Notes: a model not told the origin generated them from the letters alone. DNA of 64,000 nucleotides from Bacteroidota bacterium (GCA_023437305.1 JAEZGN010000023.1:1-64000); one strand, 5' to 3'; positions 49,644 through 59,270 are shown, counted from the stretch's first letter. Made by a program: numbers and translations.

Positions 49644-51956
49644 ATGAAAAAAGTTTTATCCATATCATTTATACTCGTTTTGATTCTTACGGCATGTTCT
49701 ACTACCAAAAACATTCCGGACGGAAGTTATTTGTTGGATGATTTTACAATAAAGCATGATACAAAAAATGCAACTTCAGACTTGGAGGATTTTGTTCGCC
49801 AACAACCAAACACAACACTGCCCCTTCTGGGAAAGGTTAGCCTAAAAATATACAATATAGCCGGGAGCGATTCTTCATGGATTAATAGAAATATACGTAA
49901 ACTAGGATCGCCTCCTGTAATATATAGCTCGGGGCAAACGTGGCAATCGAGAAACCAACTTCTTAAACAGTTGAACAACCAAGGATATTTGAATGCCCAG
50001 GCAGATACTATATTGAAGATAAAAGGCAAGAAAATATCTGTAACGTACGACCTTAAAGGAGGTAAGCCCTATACTGTGCGTGACTATAAATATACGCTTA
50101 GCGATACCACTATGACTCGTATTTTGACACGTATTCCGATGAAACCTTACATAACGACGGGGGATATGTTTGATATGGAGCTTCTTGAGGAGGAAAGGCA
50201 AAGAGTGAATAGCATAATGCGAAATGTGGGTTACTATAACTTTTCGAAAGAATATCTCTATTTCAAAGTGGATTCTACGCTCAACTCACATCAGGTAGAT
50301 CTATATTTGGACGTATATCCTGCAAAAGATAGTTTGCCTTACCCTCGTTATAAAATAAACAATGTAACGATAATATCCGGTTTGAATTCAACTGCCGATG
50401 CAAGAGGGCAAAATGATGGGTTGGTGAGTGCTAACAGATGGTTTTTTAGGAATGCAGATACTGTAGATTATAAAGGAATAAAAATTATAAGAGGACGAAA
50501 TAATTTTTTACGAAGCTCTACCATTGTTCGAAATAATTATCTGCGTAAAGGAAGCTACTTTTCAGACATGGCTCTGAATGGCACATACGAGGCGTATACC
50601 AAAATGGGAGCAATAAAACAGGCAAATATATCTGTAGCCCCATCTCCGCAAGATAGCACCCATCTGCTGGATGCCACGATAGTCCTACTACCGGCTAATG
50701 CCCATTGGTTTAAGGCAGGGCTTGACGGCACTAATTCGGCAGGAGATATCGGTATTGCGCCAAGTATAACATATCAGCATCAGAATCTTTTTAATGGAGG
50801 AGAGCAGTTCAATATAAAGCTGAAAGGAGCCTATGAATTTATTGCCGGCAAGGAGAAGAATGACTTGTTGAATCAAAACTTCTACGAGTATGGGATAGAA
50901 ACCGGACTTACTTTTCCGATGTTCTTATTTCCTTGGCTGAAAAAAAGTTGGAGAGAGCAGCCTTCTGCTTCTACCAGAGTCTCCGTTGGTCTTACCAATC
51001 AGCATCGCAAAGAATATACACGCCAGTTCTTCAATACTTCACTTAACTATGGTTGGTCTGCATACAAAAATAGATTGCGGCACACTCTTGATCTGTTTGA
51101 TATTAACTTTATGCGGATGCCTAGTATGTCTGACGATTTTAAAAAGTATCTTGACGATGACAAGAATGCCTTGCTACGAGAGAGCTATCGAGATCAGCTC
51201 GTTTCACGCATGGCATATAGCATTACGCTGGTGAATGCACGGCGATTGAATGCACTCTATCCGACATATGCTATTCGTAGTTCTATCGAATTTGCGGGAG
51301 GGTTGCCTCGACTTGTTACCACTCTCAATGGTGCAAAAATTGATCAGGAAACAGGGCAGAAAAAGATATTGGGTGTTGCCTATGCCGAATATATAAAAGG
51401 AAGTGTAGAATATTCCCGAACTTTTTATTTCTCAAAAATACATTCATTGGCCTATCGTCTGGGGCTTGGCTTAGCTCACCCTTATGGTAATTCGGATGTT
51501 TTACCTTTCGAAAGGAGATTTTTTGCCGGAGGAGCAAACAGTATCAGGGGGTGGAGTACCCGATCTCTTGGTCCGGGATCTTATAGACGTGCCGAAAATA
51601 CAGAAAGTGATTTTGTAAACCAGACAGGCGATATGAAGCTGGAATTTAGTATAGAGAATCGGTATAAGCTGACACGTCTTTTCGAATTTGCTCAGTTTAT
51701 TGACGCCGGCAATGTTTGGACTTTAAAGAATTATGAAACTCAACCCGGAGGACAATTTCAGTTCAAAAACTTTTATAAAGAAATTGCGGTTTCGTACGGA
51801 TTGGGTATTCGCTTAGATTTGAGTTTTCTGTTATTGCGTTTCGATGCAGGTATGAAAGCGTATGATCCGGGTCTTCTACAATCTGAACGATTTGTGTTGT
51901 TTAAGCCACGATTAAACCGCATGGCATGGCATTTTGGTATAGGATATCCATTCTAA
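49644..51956 (+). CDS. tamL: TamL: BamA/TamA-family outer membrane lipoprotein
   Basis: This 770-residue protein combines a lipoprotein signal (Cys18 in LILTAC) with POTRA-like N-terminal domains (about residues 25-300) and a C-terminal Omp85/D15 barrel. The barrel carries RFFAGGANSIRGWSTRSLGPG and ends MAWHFGIGYPF. A lipid anchor on a BamA paralog is the mark of TamL, the Bacteroidetes counterpart of TamA, thought to act with a TamB-type protein. The AsmA-like giant at 22.5 kb is a possible but unproven partner. The N-terminus STTKNIPDGSYLL is typical. Confidence 0.9.
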   Translation: MKKVLSISFILVLILTACSTTKNIPDGSYLLDDFTIKHDTKNATSDLEDFVRQQPNTTLPLLGKVSLKIYNIAGSDSSWINRNIRKLGSPPVIYSSGQTWQSRNQLLKQLNNQGYLNAQADTILKIKGKKISVTYDLKGGKPYTVRDYKYTLSDTTMTRILTRIPMKPYITTGDMFDMELLEEERQRVNSIMRNVGYYNFSKEYLYFKVDSTLNSHQVDLYLDVYPAKDSLPYPRYKINNVTIISGLNSTADARGQNDGLVSANRWFFRNADTVDYKGIKIIRGRNNFLRSSTIVRNNYLRKGSYFSDMALNGTYEAYTKMGAIKQANISVAPSPQDSTHLLDATIVLLPANAHWFKAGLDGTNSAGDIGIAPSITYQHQNLFNGGEQFNIKLKGAYEFIAGKEKNDLLNQNFYEYGIETGLTFPMFLFPWLKKSWREQPSASTRVSVGLTNQHRKEYTRQFFNTSLNYGWSAYKNRLRHTLDLFDINFMRMPSMSDDFKKYLDDDKNALLRESYRDQLVSRMAYSITLVNARRLNALYPTYAIRSSIEFAGGLPRLVTTLNGAKIDQETGQKKILGVAYAEYIKGSVEYSRTFYFSKIHSLAYRLGLGLAHPYGNSDVLPFERRFFAGGANSIRGWSTRSLGPGSYRRAENTESDFVNQTGDMKLEFSIENRYKLTRLFEFAQFIDAGNVWTLKNYETQPGGQFQFKNFYKEIAVSYGLGIRLDLSFLLLRFDAGMKAYDPGLLQSERFVLFKPRLNRMAWHFGIGYPF

Positions 51957-51967
51957 ATAATACGTAT

Positions 51968-52008
51968 AAAACAACAAAGCCAATCCGTTATGATTGGCTT
52001 TGTTGTTT
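51968..52008. terminator. Terminator between tamL and the Ntn hydrolase gene
   Basis: AAACAACAAAGCCAATC (51968-51984) pairs perfectly with GATTGGCTTTGTTGTTT (51992-52008). It is bidirectional between convergent genes. Confidence 0.85.
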
Positions 52009-52026
52009 ATATTTACACTTATGAAT

Positions 52027-53067
52027 TTAATTATCTATACCTTGAAATCTGAAAGGCTTAGCATCTATAAAGTCTTTGATTGTATTTCCTGAATAGGAAT
52101 TTCCGTTAACCAAATCCAGCATCTTTACCGGAGCTTTTTCCGAAAAATTTATGTCTTTGAAATCAACCCAAACGACATTGGGGTATAGAGTCGATTCGAA
52201 ATAATACACTTTGTTCTTCTGATCCGAAACGGTTCTCCATCTTGTAGAAGAAATATTCGGCTCATTCGGTGTAGTTATACCATAAGGAACAGAAGCATTG
52301 CGAATAACACTAAACACACTGGCCACAGCGATGCGTGTGTCCTCTGTTTGAGGAATGGTGTTGATATAATAAGATGCTCTTACAAAACGGTCTGCTGCAC
52401 GGTTTGTCCCGGGAAGGAATGTTAGTCCTCCAATATTTTTCCAATAATCGTTTAATGCCAATTGCTGATCGAAAACAGGCGAATTGGTCATTACCTGATA
52501 TGATCTGTCGTGGTGTATTTTCAATTCTCCGTTGATATACTCAAATATAGCATTATCGCCTGTGGCATCGGATATAGATAAGTGTAAAGTAGCCATACGA
52601 GAACCATCATGCATCATGTCGGATATGACTTCGAAATTTCTTTTCTCCATTGCTGTAACCGCTTCGCTTACTGTCCCGAAGTTGTCGAGCATATATTGTA
52701 CCCAAGCGGCGATTGATAATGCTGGCTTCTTGCCGTCCCAATTTGGATACGAAGATTCAGCTAACCAAAGGAGATTGGCAACCAATCCTTTCTCATTCAT
52801 CCCGTCGGTGCTACAGATATCATAGGCAGAGGCTATAACACTGCCATATTTTGAAGTCCATTTCATAGGGTTTCTGCCCACTTCGCCACTACGCTCCATT
52901 CCTCTTGGGAATATCCAAAGGTTGCTGCGACTATCTTCTTTCCAGTCCATAGAACGGGCTGTAAGGATCGTGTTGTTTGGGCCTTGATAAACTACTCGTG
53001 TGCAAGCATCTATTCTGCCAAACTGAAGCGCAAGAATGAAGCTAAGAACAATACCAAACTTTTTCAT
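52027..53067 (-). CDS. Choloylglycine hydrolase / penicillin V acylase family Ntn hydrolase
   Basis: This 346-residue exported enzyme of the linear-amide C-N hydrolase family includes bile salt hydrolases, penicillin acylases and N-acyl-homoserine lactone acylases. Signal cleavage after Ala21 exposes Cys22 in DACTRVVYQG as the N-terminal nucleophile. Family residues follow: Arg and Asp in TARSMDW, and Asn in GLVANLLWL. An export signal is typical of Bacteroidetes members and Gram-negative acylases. Substrate (bile salt versus other acyl amide) cannot be judged from sequence alone. Confidence 0.92.
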   Translation of the reverse strand: MKKFGIVLSFILALQFGRIDACTRVVYQGPNNTILTARSMDWKEDSRSNLWIFPRGMERSGEVGRNPMKWTSKYGSVIASAYDICSTDGMNEKGLVANLLWLAESSYPNWDGKKPALSIAAWVQYMLDNFGTVSEAVTAMEKRNFEVISDMMHDGSRMATLHLSISDATGDNAIFEYINGELKIHHDRSYQVMTNSPVFDQQLALNDYWKNIGGLTFLPGTNRAADRFVRASYYINTIPQTEDTRIAVASVFSVIRNASVPYGITTPNEPNISSTRWRTVSDQKNKVYYFESTLYPNVVWVDFKDINFSEKAPVKMLDLVNGNSYSGNTIKDFIDAKPFRFQGIDN

Positions 53068-53204
53068 AATTAGATTGAAGTTTATGAGTGAATTACTCTC
53101 TATTTAACAATTTAACTTAAATGAAAGTTTCGTATTATCCCTATTTTATCCTAGTGATCTTATACTTTCTCTTTTTTGAACGATTTTTTTTGAGTGAATA
53201 GAAG

Positions 53205-54542
53205 TTATCGATCAAACTTCAACATTTCTCCTCTTACTTCGTTTACGACTCCGTTTTCGAATGCAATTTTTCCGTTCAAGAATGTTTTTTCTATCGTGGT
53301 AGACATTGTTTCACCCTCTAGTGGAGCCCATTTGCATTTATACAGAATATTATCTTTAGTAATCGTATATGGTTTATTGGGATTTACGAGTACAAGGTCT
53401 GCAAAGTACCCTTTGCGGATGTATCCTCGTTTATGTATTTGGAACATTACAGCAGGAGCGTGGCACATCTTATTTACAACCTGCTCTTTTGATATTTTTC
53501 CTTTTTTAGATAGTTCCAGCATCATCTGCAATGAGTGTTGAACCAATGGTCCTCCCGATGCTGCTTTCGAAGCTCCTCCTACTTTTTCTTCTATCAAATG
53601 CGGAGCGTGATCTGTTGCTATCACATCTAGCTTTCCTTTTATCAGGCCTTGCATAAGAGCACCTCTGTCTTGCCGTGTCTTTACCGAAGGGTTCCACTTT
53701 ATGCGCGTGCCGTATTTTGAATAGTCTTCATCCGAAAACCAAAGGTGATGTACACACACTTCTCCTGTTATTTTTTTCTCTGTAAGCGGTTTAATATCAA
53801 ACAGGCTGATTTCTTTCTCAGTGGAAAGGTGAAGGATGTGCAGACGGGTCTGATACTTATCCGCTAGTTCGACAGCTTCGGCAGAAGAGCGATAGCATGC
53901 CTCTGCGCTACGTATAAGCGGGTGGTACTGAATTGGTATATCTCCACCGAATTCTGCTTTATATTTTGCCAGATTTTCTCTGATGATCTCTTCTTTTTCG
54001 CAGTGTGTAGCAATGAGCATATCTATTTCGGCAAAAATAGCTTGCAATACTTTCTTGTCATCTACAAGCATGTTGCCGGTTGACGATCCCATAAAGACTT
54101 TTACACCACATACTTCTTTTTGGTTTACCTTCTTTAGCTCGGCGAGGTTGTCGTTTGTAGCACCCATATAGAAGGAGTAGTTTGCGTAGGACTTTTGTGC
54201 GCCTATTTCAAACTTTTGTTCCAGTAATTCTATGGTTGTCGTTTGCGGGTTTGTGTTTGGCATTTCCATAAAGGACGTTACTCCACCTGCTATCGCAGCA
54301 CGGCTTTCGCTCGCAATATCTCCCTTGTGAGTTAATCCCGGCTCACGAAAGTGTACCTGATCGTCTATTACTCCCGGAAGCAACCATAAATCTTTGGCAT
54401 CTATTACTGTTGCTTTGTTGAGAATTGTTTCAGGAACTTCTTCCGATCTATATATTTCAGATATAATGTCTTTTTCTATCAATACGGAGCCTACAAATGA
54501 AGTTCCTTCGTTGATAATGGTGGCTTTATGTATTAGTATCAT
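53205..54542 (-). CDS. pyrC: Dihydroorotase (class I type)
   Basis: This 445-residue zinc amidohydrolase makes dihydroorotate in pyrimidine synthesis. Metal ligands appear in DDQVHFREPGLTHKGDI (HxR, residues about 60-76). Further motifs are THCEKEEII, LHILHLSTEKEI, and ATDHAPHLIEEK with the catalytic Asp (about 309-320). ATG 54540-54542 is chosen; the open frame extends 26 codons more, but that part is a non-family hydrophobic stretch. Alternative: an allantoinase-like paralog, less likely given the motifs. Confidence 0.92.
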   Translation of the reverse strand: MILIHKATIINEGTSFVGSVLIEKDIISEIYRSEEVPETILNKATVIDAKDLWLLPGVIDDQVHFREPGLTHKGDIASESRAAIAGGVTSFMEMPNTNPQTTTIELLEQKFEIGAQKSYANYSFYMGATNDNLAELKKVNQKEVCGVKVFMGSSTGNMLVDDKKVLQAIFAEIDMLIATHCEKEEIIRENLAKYKAEFGGDIPIQYHPLIRSAEACYRSSAEAVELADKYQTRLHILHLSTEKEISLFDIKPLTEKKITGEVCVHHLWFSDEDYSKYGTRIKWNPSVKTRQDRGALMQGLIKGKLDVIATDHAPHLIEEKVGGASKAASGGPLVQHSLQMMLELSKKGKISKEQVVNKMCHAPAVMFQIHKRGYIRKGYFADLVLVNPNKPYTITKDNILYKCKWAPLEGETMSTTIEKTFLNGKIAFENGVVNEVRGEMLKFDR

Positions 54543-54845
54543 ATTGGAGATATTTCTTGCAAAGATAGGAAAAAGGAATATTATTGAAAGGAAGTTGCAA
54601 ATTACTATCAGTGAAATCAATCGTAAGAGAATTTAGGCTATGCGGTGGGGGGAAGGGGTATGTGTATTTTATTAGCTATTCTGATTTTTTCATAGTTTGG
54701 AATATAGCCTTTTACAACTTTCGGAGCTAAATATTTATCTTCGTTAAAAAATTTATTTAATATTATTTTACAATTTACTGCTTATAAGTAATATAGGTGC
54801 TTGATGTTAAACTTTAGGGGTGTTTTTGGTGATACTTATAACATT
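54543..54845. other. Intergenic region left of the KAP gene, with a relic of a DUF2795 gene 3' end
   Basis: This region of about 303 bp has no intact gene. At 54706-54751 it carries 46 bases matching the 3' end of the DUF2795 gene (56982-57027) at 39 positions. The copy includes 13 bases beyond that gene's stop codon and lacks a stop itself. The minus frame is open from there to about 54636, but resembles nothing I know. Confidence 0.6.
54706..54751 (-). repeat. Direct repeat copy 1 flanking the KAP gene
   Basis: 39 of 46 bases agree with 56982-57027, in the same orientation. The shared part spans AGCCTTTTACAAC (identical) to CGTTAAAAAA (identical). Confidence 0.65.
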
Positions 54846-56738
54846 TTATATATCCATAATTTCAAGACCTGTATTAGATAATTTTTTAGAGATATCTGAA
54901 AGTTGATTTAAATCTAATTTTGATTTAAACAATTCTACATACTTGTTAAAGATAGGGACAATATCTGATGTCTGTTTTCTACTCTTATCATTTGAATATG
55001 TACCATTTAAGCGATTTATTTCTGATTTCAAATAATCAAAGATTGCTTTGCTTAAATATTCTCTGCCTTCATCATACAATGAAGAACTATATGTAACTAA
55101 TTCAATATCAATCGATCGCCCTTCTAATATTTTTGTTATTGTAGGTTTAAAATGTGCCTCTATCCTTATGTTTATATTTCTATCAAAAGGAATTGAGTTG
55201 TTTAACTTTGCAAGCAATGCTAAGCAGTTATGAGCTATCCTATACCTATAACTATCCACGTTACCCTCTTTAAATCGCCCTATTTCATCTAAAAAATACT
55301 CGATAACAAGATTACGCTTTTCCGTCTTATTATCAATAATTTCCATGAGTTTATCATAATCTAAATCCCAAATAGTGCTACTCATAACTAAATTTGAGAT
55401 ATTTTGAAAAACATCTGAATTTGATATTATTTTATATATGCTTTTATCCCCTAATTTTTCTGAGTACAACTTTGTTCTATCAAGAAATCTTTTCAATTCT
55501 TTGTTTTCTTTTTCATATTTTTCCGATTCTTCCGTTCCAATATTTAGTATTAAAGTATTTTGAGTGAGTAAATTATAAAATTCGGGAAATTCTTCTCGCA
55601 AAATAAGCAATTTACAAATTGCTGTTTCGTACTCAGTAGCAAAACTTTTATCTTGGAATGTTTCTATTTCAATTGACAGATTATTTAGTATTTGTATAAT
55701 TCTTCTTGGGTTTTTAGCATATTCTTCGGAAATAATATCTAATGTAGTGATATTGAAATTCAAACTGTATTTACGGTTTAGTTCATGAGCAAATTTTTTA
55801 ATTTGTTCTGATTGATACGGTTTAATAGTAATTGTTACATTGAAAAATTTTCGAAGAAATTCTTCTGCATCTTTCATTTCATTGTCATATACATTATTTA
55901 TATGTTTTTTCAAAGCGTTATTATCCACAGGGAGAATGAAGATAACACTTTTTGCACATTCTAAGAATCCTTTTATTGTACTTAGCAATTCACATGCATA
56001 CTGCTGTTCGCATCGGTCTATGTTATCTATCACAACTACCAATCTTTCACCTTCTTTATTCACATTACTCACAATTTCTTTAAAAGTCTTTTCAAATTGT
56101 TCAGGAGAAAATAATAGTGGAGTTTCTAATTCGTACTGATTATAAAATTTGCTATATAAAAATTTTGAAATTCTTTCGAAAGTGTCAGTTTCTATAACCT
56201 TATAAGCAATTGTTAACATGGGAATAACAGCACTTATTGTAATAAAACTAATTATGTAGTTTCTAATATTTTCCATGTATGGAAAGAAAACCAATACAAG
56301 AATAGATAAAATAATGGCAGTAGTGCATATTATCATTAAGTGCCACCATTTAAGAGGAAATTTATATTTAGGGGTAGATATATTTTCAATAGTATTAGTA
56401 TAAATTTTTCTTTCAATATCATCTATATTCTTTTCTGTTCTAAGCTGAGATGCAATTGAAAGTATAAAACTACGTCTAAAAGCATCCCCTGTGTATTTCC
56501 ATGCGTCAAATGTCGCAAAAAGATAGGATTTATTAGTTTCTGCTAATTCTTCTTGTACGGTTTTTATAATTGAAGACTTTCCACTTCCCCACATTCCATA
56601 TAAACCAATGGTAAAAGGTTTATCATTTGGAATATTTGTAATTATATTTTTCAGTGCATTAGCATATACTTTAGTATTAAGAAGGTCTGTACCATCCTTT
56701 AATCTAATTTCTTCGTCTATAATAAATTTTCTATCCAT
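54846..56738 (-). CDS. KAP family P-loop NTPase
   Basis: This 630-residue protein has a KAP-type STAND-like NTPase domain. Walker A is GLYGMWGSGKSSIIKT (P-loop at residues 48-55), Walker B is VVVIDNIDRCEQQYACELL (about 233-251), and FILPVDNNALKKHI is the sensor-like strand. Two membrane helices (about 131-154 and 160-180) are inserted between Walker A and B, as is typical of KAP proteins. Some KAP NTPases act in phage defence or on membrane complexes. The C-terminal ~230 residues match no family I recognise. The gene is more AT-rich than its neighbours and is bracketed by direct repeats. Confidence 0.9.
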   Translation of the reverse strand: MDRKFIIDEEIRLKDGTDLLNTKVYANALKNIITNIPNDKPFTIGLYGMWGSGKSSIIKTVQEELAETNKSYLFATFDAWKYTGDAFRRSFILSIASQLRTEKNIDDIERKIYTNTIENISTPKYKFPLKWWHLMIICTTAIILSILVLVFFPYMENIRNYIISFITISAVIPMLTIAYKVIETDTFERISKFLYSKFYNQYELETPLLFSPEQFEKTFKEIVSNVNKEGERLVVVIDNIDRCEQQYACELLSTIKGFLECAKSVIFILPVDNNALKKHINNVYDNEMKDAEEFLRKFFNVTITIKPYQSEQIKKFAHELNRKYSLNFNITTLDIISEEYAKNPRRIIQILNNLSIEIETFQDKSFATEYETAICKLLILREEFPEFYNLLTQNTLILNIGTEESEKYEKENKELKRFLDRTKLYSEKLGDKSIYKIISNSDVFQNISNLVMSSTIWDLDYDKLMEIIDNKTEKRNLVIEYFLDEIGRFKEGNVDSYRYRIAHNCLALLAKLNNSIPFDRNINIRIEAHFKPTITKILEGRSIDIELVTYSSSLYDEGREYLSKAIFDYLKSEINRLNGTYSNDKSRKQTSDIVPIFNKYVELFKSKLDLNQLSDISKKLSNTGLEIMDI

Positions 56739-56925
56739 TTTCTATCATGTTATAGAACAAATATAATAATATCGTAGTAAATATTCATTAATTAGTTCAT
56801 ATACCTTTCATATAAGCTCACAACCTGTATCATCCTAAACTCATACTTCCTATGTGTTTGAAAACCATTATCATTTAACGTTGAGGTTATCTCATTCCAT
56901 GTTTTACTACATTTCAAATAATACA

Positions 56926-56970
56926 AAAAAAGAGATTAGAGTAACTACAAATTACCCTAATCTCTTTTTA
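56926..56970. terminator. Terminator after the DUF2795 gene
   Basis: AAAAAGAGATTAG pairs with CTAATCTCTTTTT, with inner GTAA/TTAC pairs. A-run and T-run flank it, so it can act both ways. Confidence 0.85.
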
Positions 56971-56981
56971 TTCGTTTTTAA

Positions 56982-57027
56982 AGCCTTTTACAACGTGTGG
57001 AGCTTAATACTCATCCTCGTTAAAAAA
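56982..57027 (-). repeat. Direct repeat copy 2: 3' end of the DUF2795 gene
   Basis: It covers the last codons (FFNEDEY and stop) and 22 downstream bases, and matches the copy at 54706-54751. Confidence 0.65.
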
Positions 57028-57225
57028 GAAATCTTCTTTGCTTGGATAATCAGGCCAGATGTCTTCGATGGTATCAAAGATTTCATCTTCATCCTCAATT
57101 TCCTGTAGATTTTCTATTACTTCAAGAGGTGCACCCGAACGTTGGGCATAGTCAATCAACTCCTCTTTTGTTGCAGGCCATGGTGCATCTTCTAGTTTAG
57201 ATGCCAATTCTAGTGTCCAGTACAT
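57004..57225 (-). CDS. DUF2795 small acidic protein
   Basis: This 73-residue cytoplasmic protein of the DUF2795 family is common in Bacteroidetes. The domain WTLELASKLEDAPWPATKEELIDYAQRSGAPLEVIENLQEI spans residues 3-43. An acidic tail (EDEDEIFDTIEDIWPDY, FFFNEDEY) follows. Function is unknown. Its 3' end coincides with a direct repeat that flanks the KAP gene. Confidence 0.88.
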   Translation of the reverse strand: MYWTLELASKLEDAPWPATKEELIDYAQRSGAPLEVIENLQEIEDEDEIFDTIEDIWPDYPSKEDFFFNEDEY

Positions 57226-57293
57226 AATATTTTTATTTATTTTTATTTTTTGCCAGTTTGGTTATATTTTCCGCAAAAATATAACAATATTTC

Positions 57294-57854
57294 TTATATC
57301 AAAGCCTGATTCCAAAATATTTCATTTCCTTTCTTATTGCTCTCTTTTCTAGCGAGTAAGAAAAAGTAGTCGGAGAGCCTGTTTACGAACATTAAGACCA
57401 GATCATCCACCGGATATTCTTCCTTCACTTTGTATACGCAACGCTCAGCACGTCGGCAAACGGTACGGCAGATATGTGCCCGGGCAGCCGATTCGCTTCC
57501 TCCCGGCAATACAAATTGCCTCAACTGAGGGAGCTCGCTATCCATTCTGTCCATTTCATTCTCGAGGGTGGCTATATCTTTGTCTGTAATGATGCTGGCT
57601 GCTTTGGGTGGTATGGCTTCTGTCTCCGTTGCTAGATAAGAACCTACAGTAAACAACTTATGCTGAATAAAAGATAATATTTTTAGGTCGTGCTCATCTT
57701 CTATCTTTTCTGTAAGAAACCCGACAAACGAATTGAGCTCATCTGTTGTGCCATACGCATCAAGTCTCACATGAGCTTTTATCACACGTTTGCCTCCTAC
57801 AAGGGAAGTTGTTCCTTTGTCTCCGGTTTTGGTATATATGCCACTTTTCTTCAT
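57294..57854 (-). CDS. PduO-type cob(I)yrinic acid a,c-diamide adenosyltransferase
   Basis: This 186-residue enzyme adenosylates cob(I)alamin to make adenosylcobalamin, for enzymes such as methylmalonyl-CoA mutase. Motifs: IYTKTGDKGTTSLVGGKRV (residues about 6-24) is the ATP-binding start; DELNSFVGF (about 38-46) and LPGGSESAARAHICRTVCRRAER (about 114-136) are ATP/corrin-binding. It is the last gene of a tight operon with the methyltransferase, barrel and LysM genes, 11 bases downstream of the methyltransferase start side. Confidence 0.94.
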   Translation of the reverse strand: MKKSGIYTKTGDKGTTSLVGGKRVIKAHVRLDAYGTTDELNSFVGFLTEKIEDEHDLKILSFIQHKLFTVGSYLATETEAIPPKAASIITDKDIATLENEMDRMDSELPQLRQFVLPGGSESAARAHICRTVCRRAERCVYKVKEEYPVDDLVLMFVNRLSDYFFLLARKESNKKGNEIFWNQALI

Positions 57855-57865
57855 TTTCGTTTAGT

Positions 57866-58546
57866 TTAAAAACTGATTTTATATTCCCATCGGTAAAGAG
57901 TCTTGTCAAAAAATACAATACCAATGTTGAACAAGTCCAGTATTACTGTTCTGCTATCCATGCTTGCGATGCATTTCCATAACGCTTGATTGCGTCTATT
58001 TGTTCTTATGCCTCTTACAATTATAAATGTTTTTTCGTGACAAATATTATCCAAATATTCACAAATGTCTGATGGTAAGAGACTATAGTTATTCAGGTCG
58101 ATAAGAATACAGTCTTGCTTTTCTTGCAGTTCGGGAAGCTGTGGATTTGTCAATAACTCTATATTTCTATTCCATTCACTGTATAAACGTTTGGCGATAC
58201 TATATTTTCTCTCGCTTGTTTCTATACTTATACACTTTGTATTGCTTGATGCTGCTGTCATACAAATTGTATTCACTCCATATCCTGCACCTATTTCGAG
58301 TATTGTCTCTGCATTGAAATAATTGACCAATCGAAATAAAAGTAAGTTGTACTTCTTCAAGTGCAAAAAAACATAAGGATCTATAACGGTTCTTATATCA
58401 TCATAGATATGATAAGGTGTTTTTTCTTCAATCACTTTATTTATCAGATTGAAAACAAAGGGAGAATGTATGCCATGACCTCTATGATGGCGTATCTTAT
58501 AAAGTATTTTTAATCCTGTTTTCGAGAGCTTGTATATGCGTGGCAT
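57866..58546 (-). CDS. SAM-dependent methyltransferase-like protein, Bacteroidetes type
   Basis: This 226-residue protein carries a class I methyltransferase fold. ILEIGAGYGVNTICMTAAS (about residues 84-102) is the SAM loop, CISIETSE follows, and DCILIDL is the later strand. The N-terminus HHRGHGIHSPFVFNLINKVI (about 20-39) is a hallmark of a Bacteroidetes-specific group. The post-strand region is unlike common small-molecule methyltransferases. Target is unknown. It begins 1 base after the end of the barrel gene. Confidence 0.82.
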   Translation of the reverse strand: MPRIYKLSKTGLKILYKIRHHRGHGIHSPFVFNLINKVIEEKTPYHIYDDIRTVIDPYVFLHLKKYNLLLFRLVNYFNAETILEIGAGYGVNTICMTAASSNTKCISIETSERKYSIAKRLYSEWNRNIELLTNPQLPELQEKQDCILIDLNNYSLLPSDICEYLDNICHEKTFIIVRGIRTNRRNQALWKCIASMDSRTVILDLFNIGIVFFDKTLYRWEYKISF

Positions 58547-58547
58547 A

Positions 58548-59270
58548 TCAGAATAGCTTGACGTAATAGGTTAACTTACCGTAAATAACTCTGTTTGCCG
58601 ATCTGGAAAAGTAGTCGGCCTTGCTGCTTTTATAAATATCTCCTAACCCGAAAGAGTATCTTCCTTCCAAAGCAAAATTGCCGATACCCGTGCGGATTTC
58701 TAGTCCAAGACCTGCCATTAAGGCATAATCGATTTTATTTTCGGCCATACGATAATATTGGTTGGTTTCGAATGACGGAGACACTCCGCTAGCCAAATAG
58801 TTTTCGAGTTTGTCGTTTATTTTCTCACTGTCACTTATCAGAAATCCAATTTTAGGTCCCAGATTGAAAAAGAAGCGTACTTTGTTTCCGAAGTAGATAT
58901 GCGTGAGTATGGGTAATTCAAAATAGTTTAATTGGTGAGAATGTTCAAAACCTAAATTTGCAAATGCGTCATTCTTACTGAAATTTTGTTCCCACCCTTC
59001 TTGGCTATAGTTGAGCTCGGCAATGATACCGATATTTTTTTCAGAGATGTATCGTATAGCTATACCTCCGTGATACTGCATCTGGTTTTTTGTTGAGATG
59101 CGCATCTTATTGGCGTTTTCAGAGTTTGGGACGGATTGAAAATCCACAGATGAAAATGTGGGTCCGAAGCCTACGCCTATGTTCCACTCAGGTTTGAAGT
59201 CTTTATTTTGTCCATACATGAATGAACCAAAAATAAAAGGTAGAAGCAATAATAAATATCTATTTGCCAT
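58548..59270 (-). CDS. Outer membrane beta-barrel protein, PorT-like
   Basis: This 240-residue protein has a signal peptide (ending MYGQ) and then strand-rich sequence: IGVGFGPTFSSVDF (residues about 33-46), LNYFELPILTHIYF, VRFFFNLGPKIGFL, and an end KLTYYVKLF. The FELP...NLGP pattern is shared with PorT-type barrels of the type IX secretion world, but that alone does not assign it. It is immediately downstream of the LysM gene (no gap). Confidence 0.85.
   Translation of the reverse strand: MANRYLLLLLPFIFGSFMYGQNKDFKPEWNIGVGFGPTFSSVDFQSVPNSENANKMRISTKNQMQYHGGIAIRYISEKNIGIIAELNYSQEGWEQNFSKNDAFANLGFEHSHQLNYFELPILTHIYFGNKVRFFFNLGPKIGFLISDSEKINDKLENYLASGVSPSFETNQYYRMAENKIDYALMAGLGLEIRTGIGNFALEGRYSFGLGDIYKSSKADYFSRSANRVIYGKLTYYVKLF

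Noticed and set aside
54543..57225. Calling the KAP region a phage-defence island
   Set aside because: There is only one candidate gene and no restriction, toxin or integrase gene beside it; the repeats support mobility, not defence.
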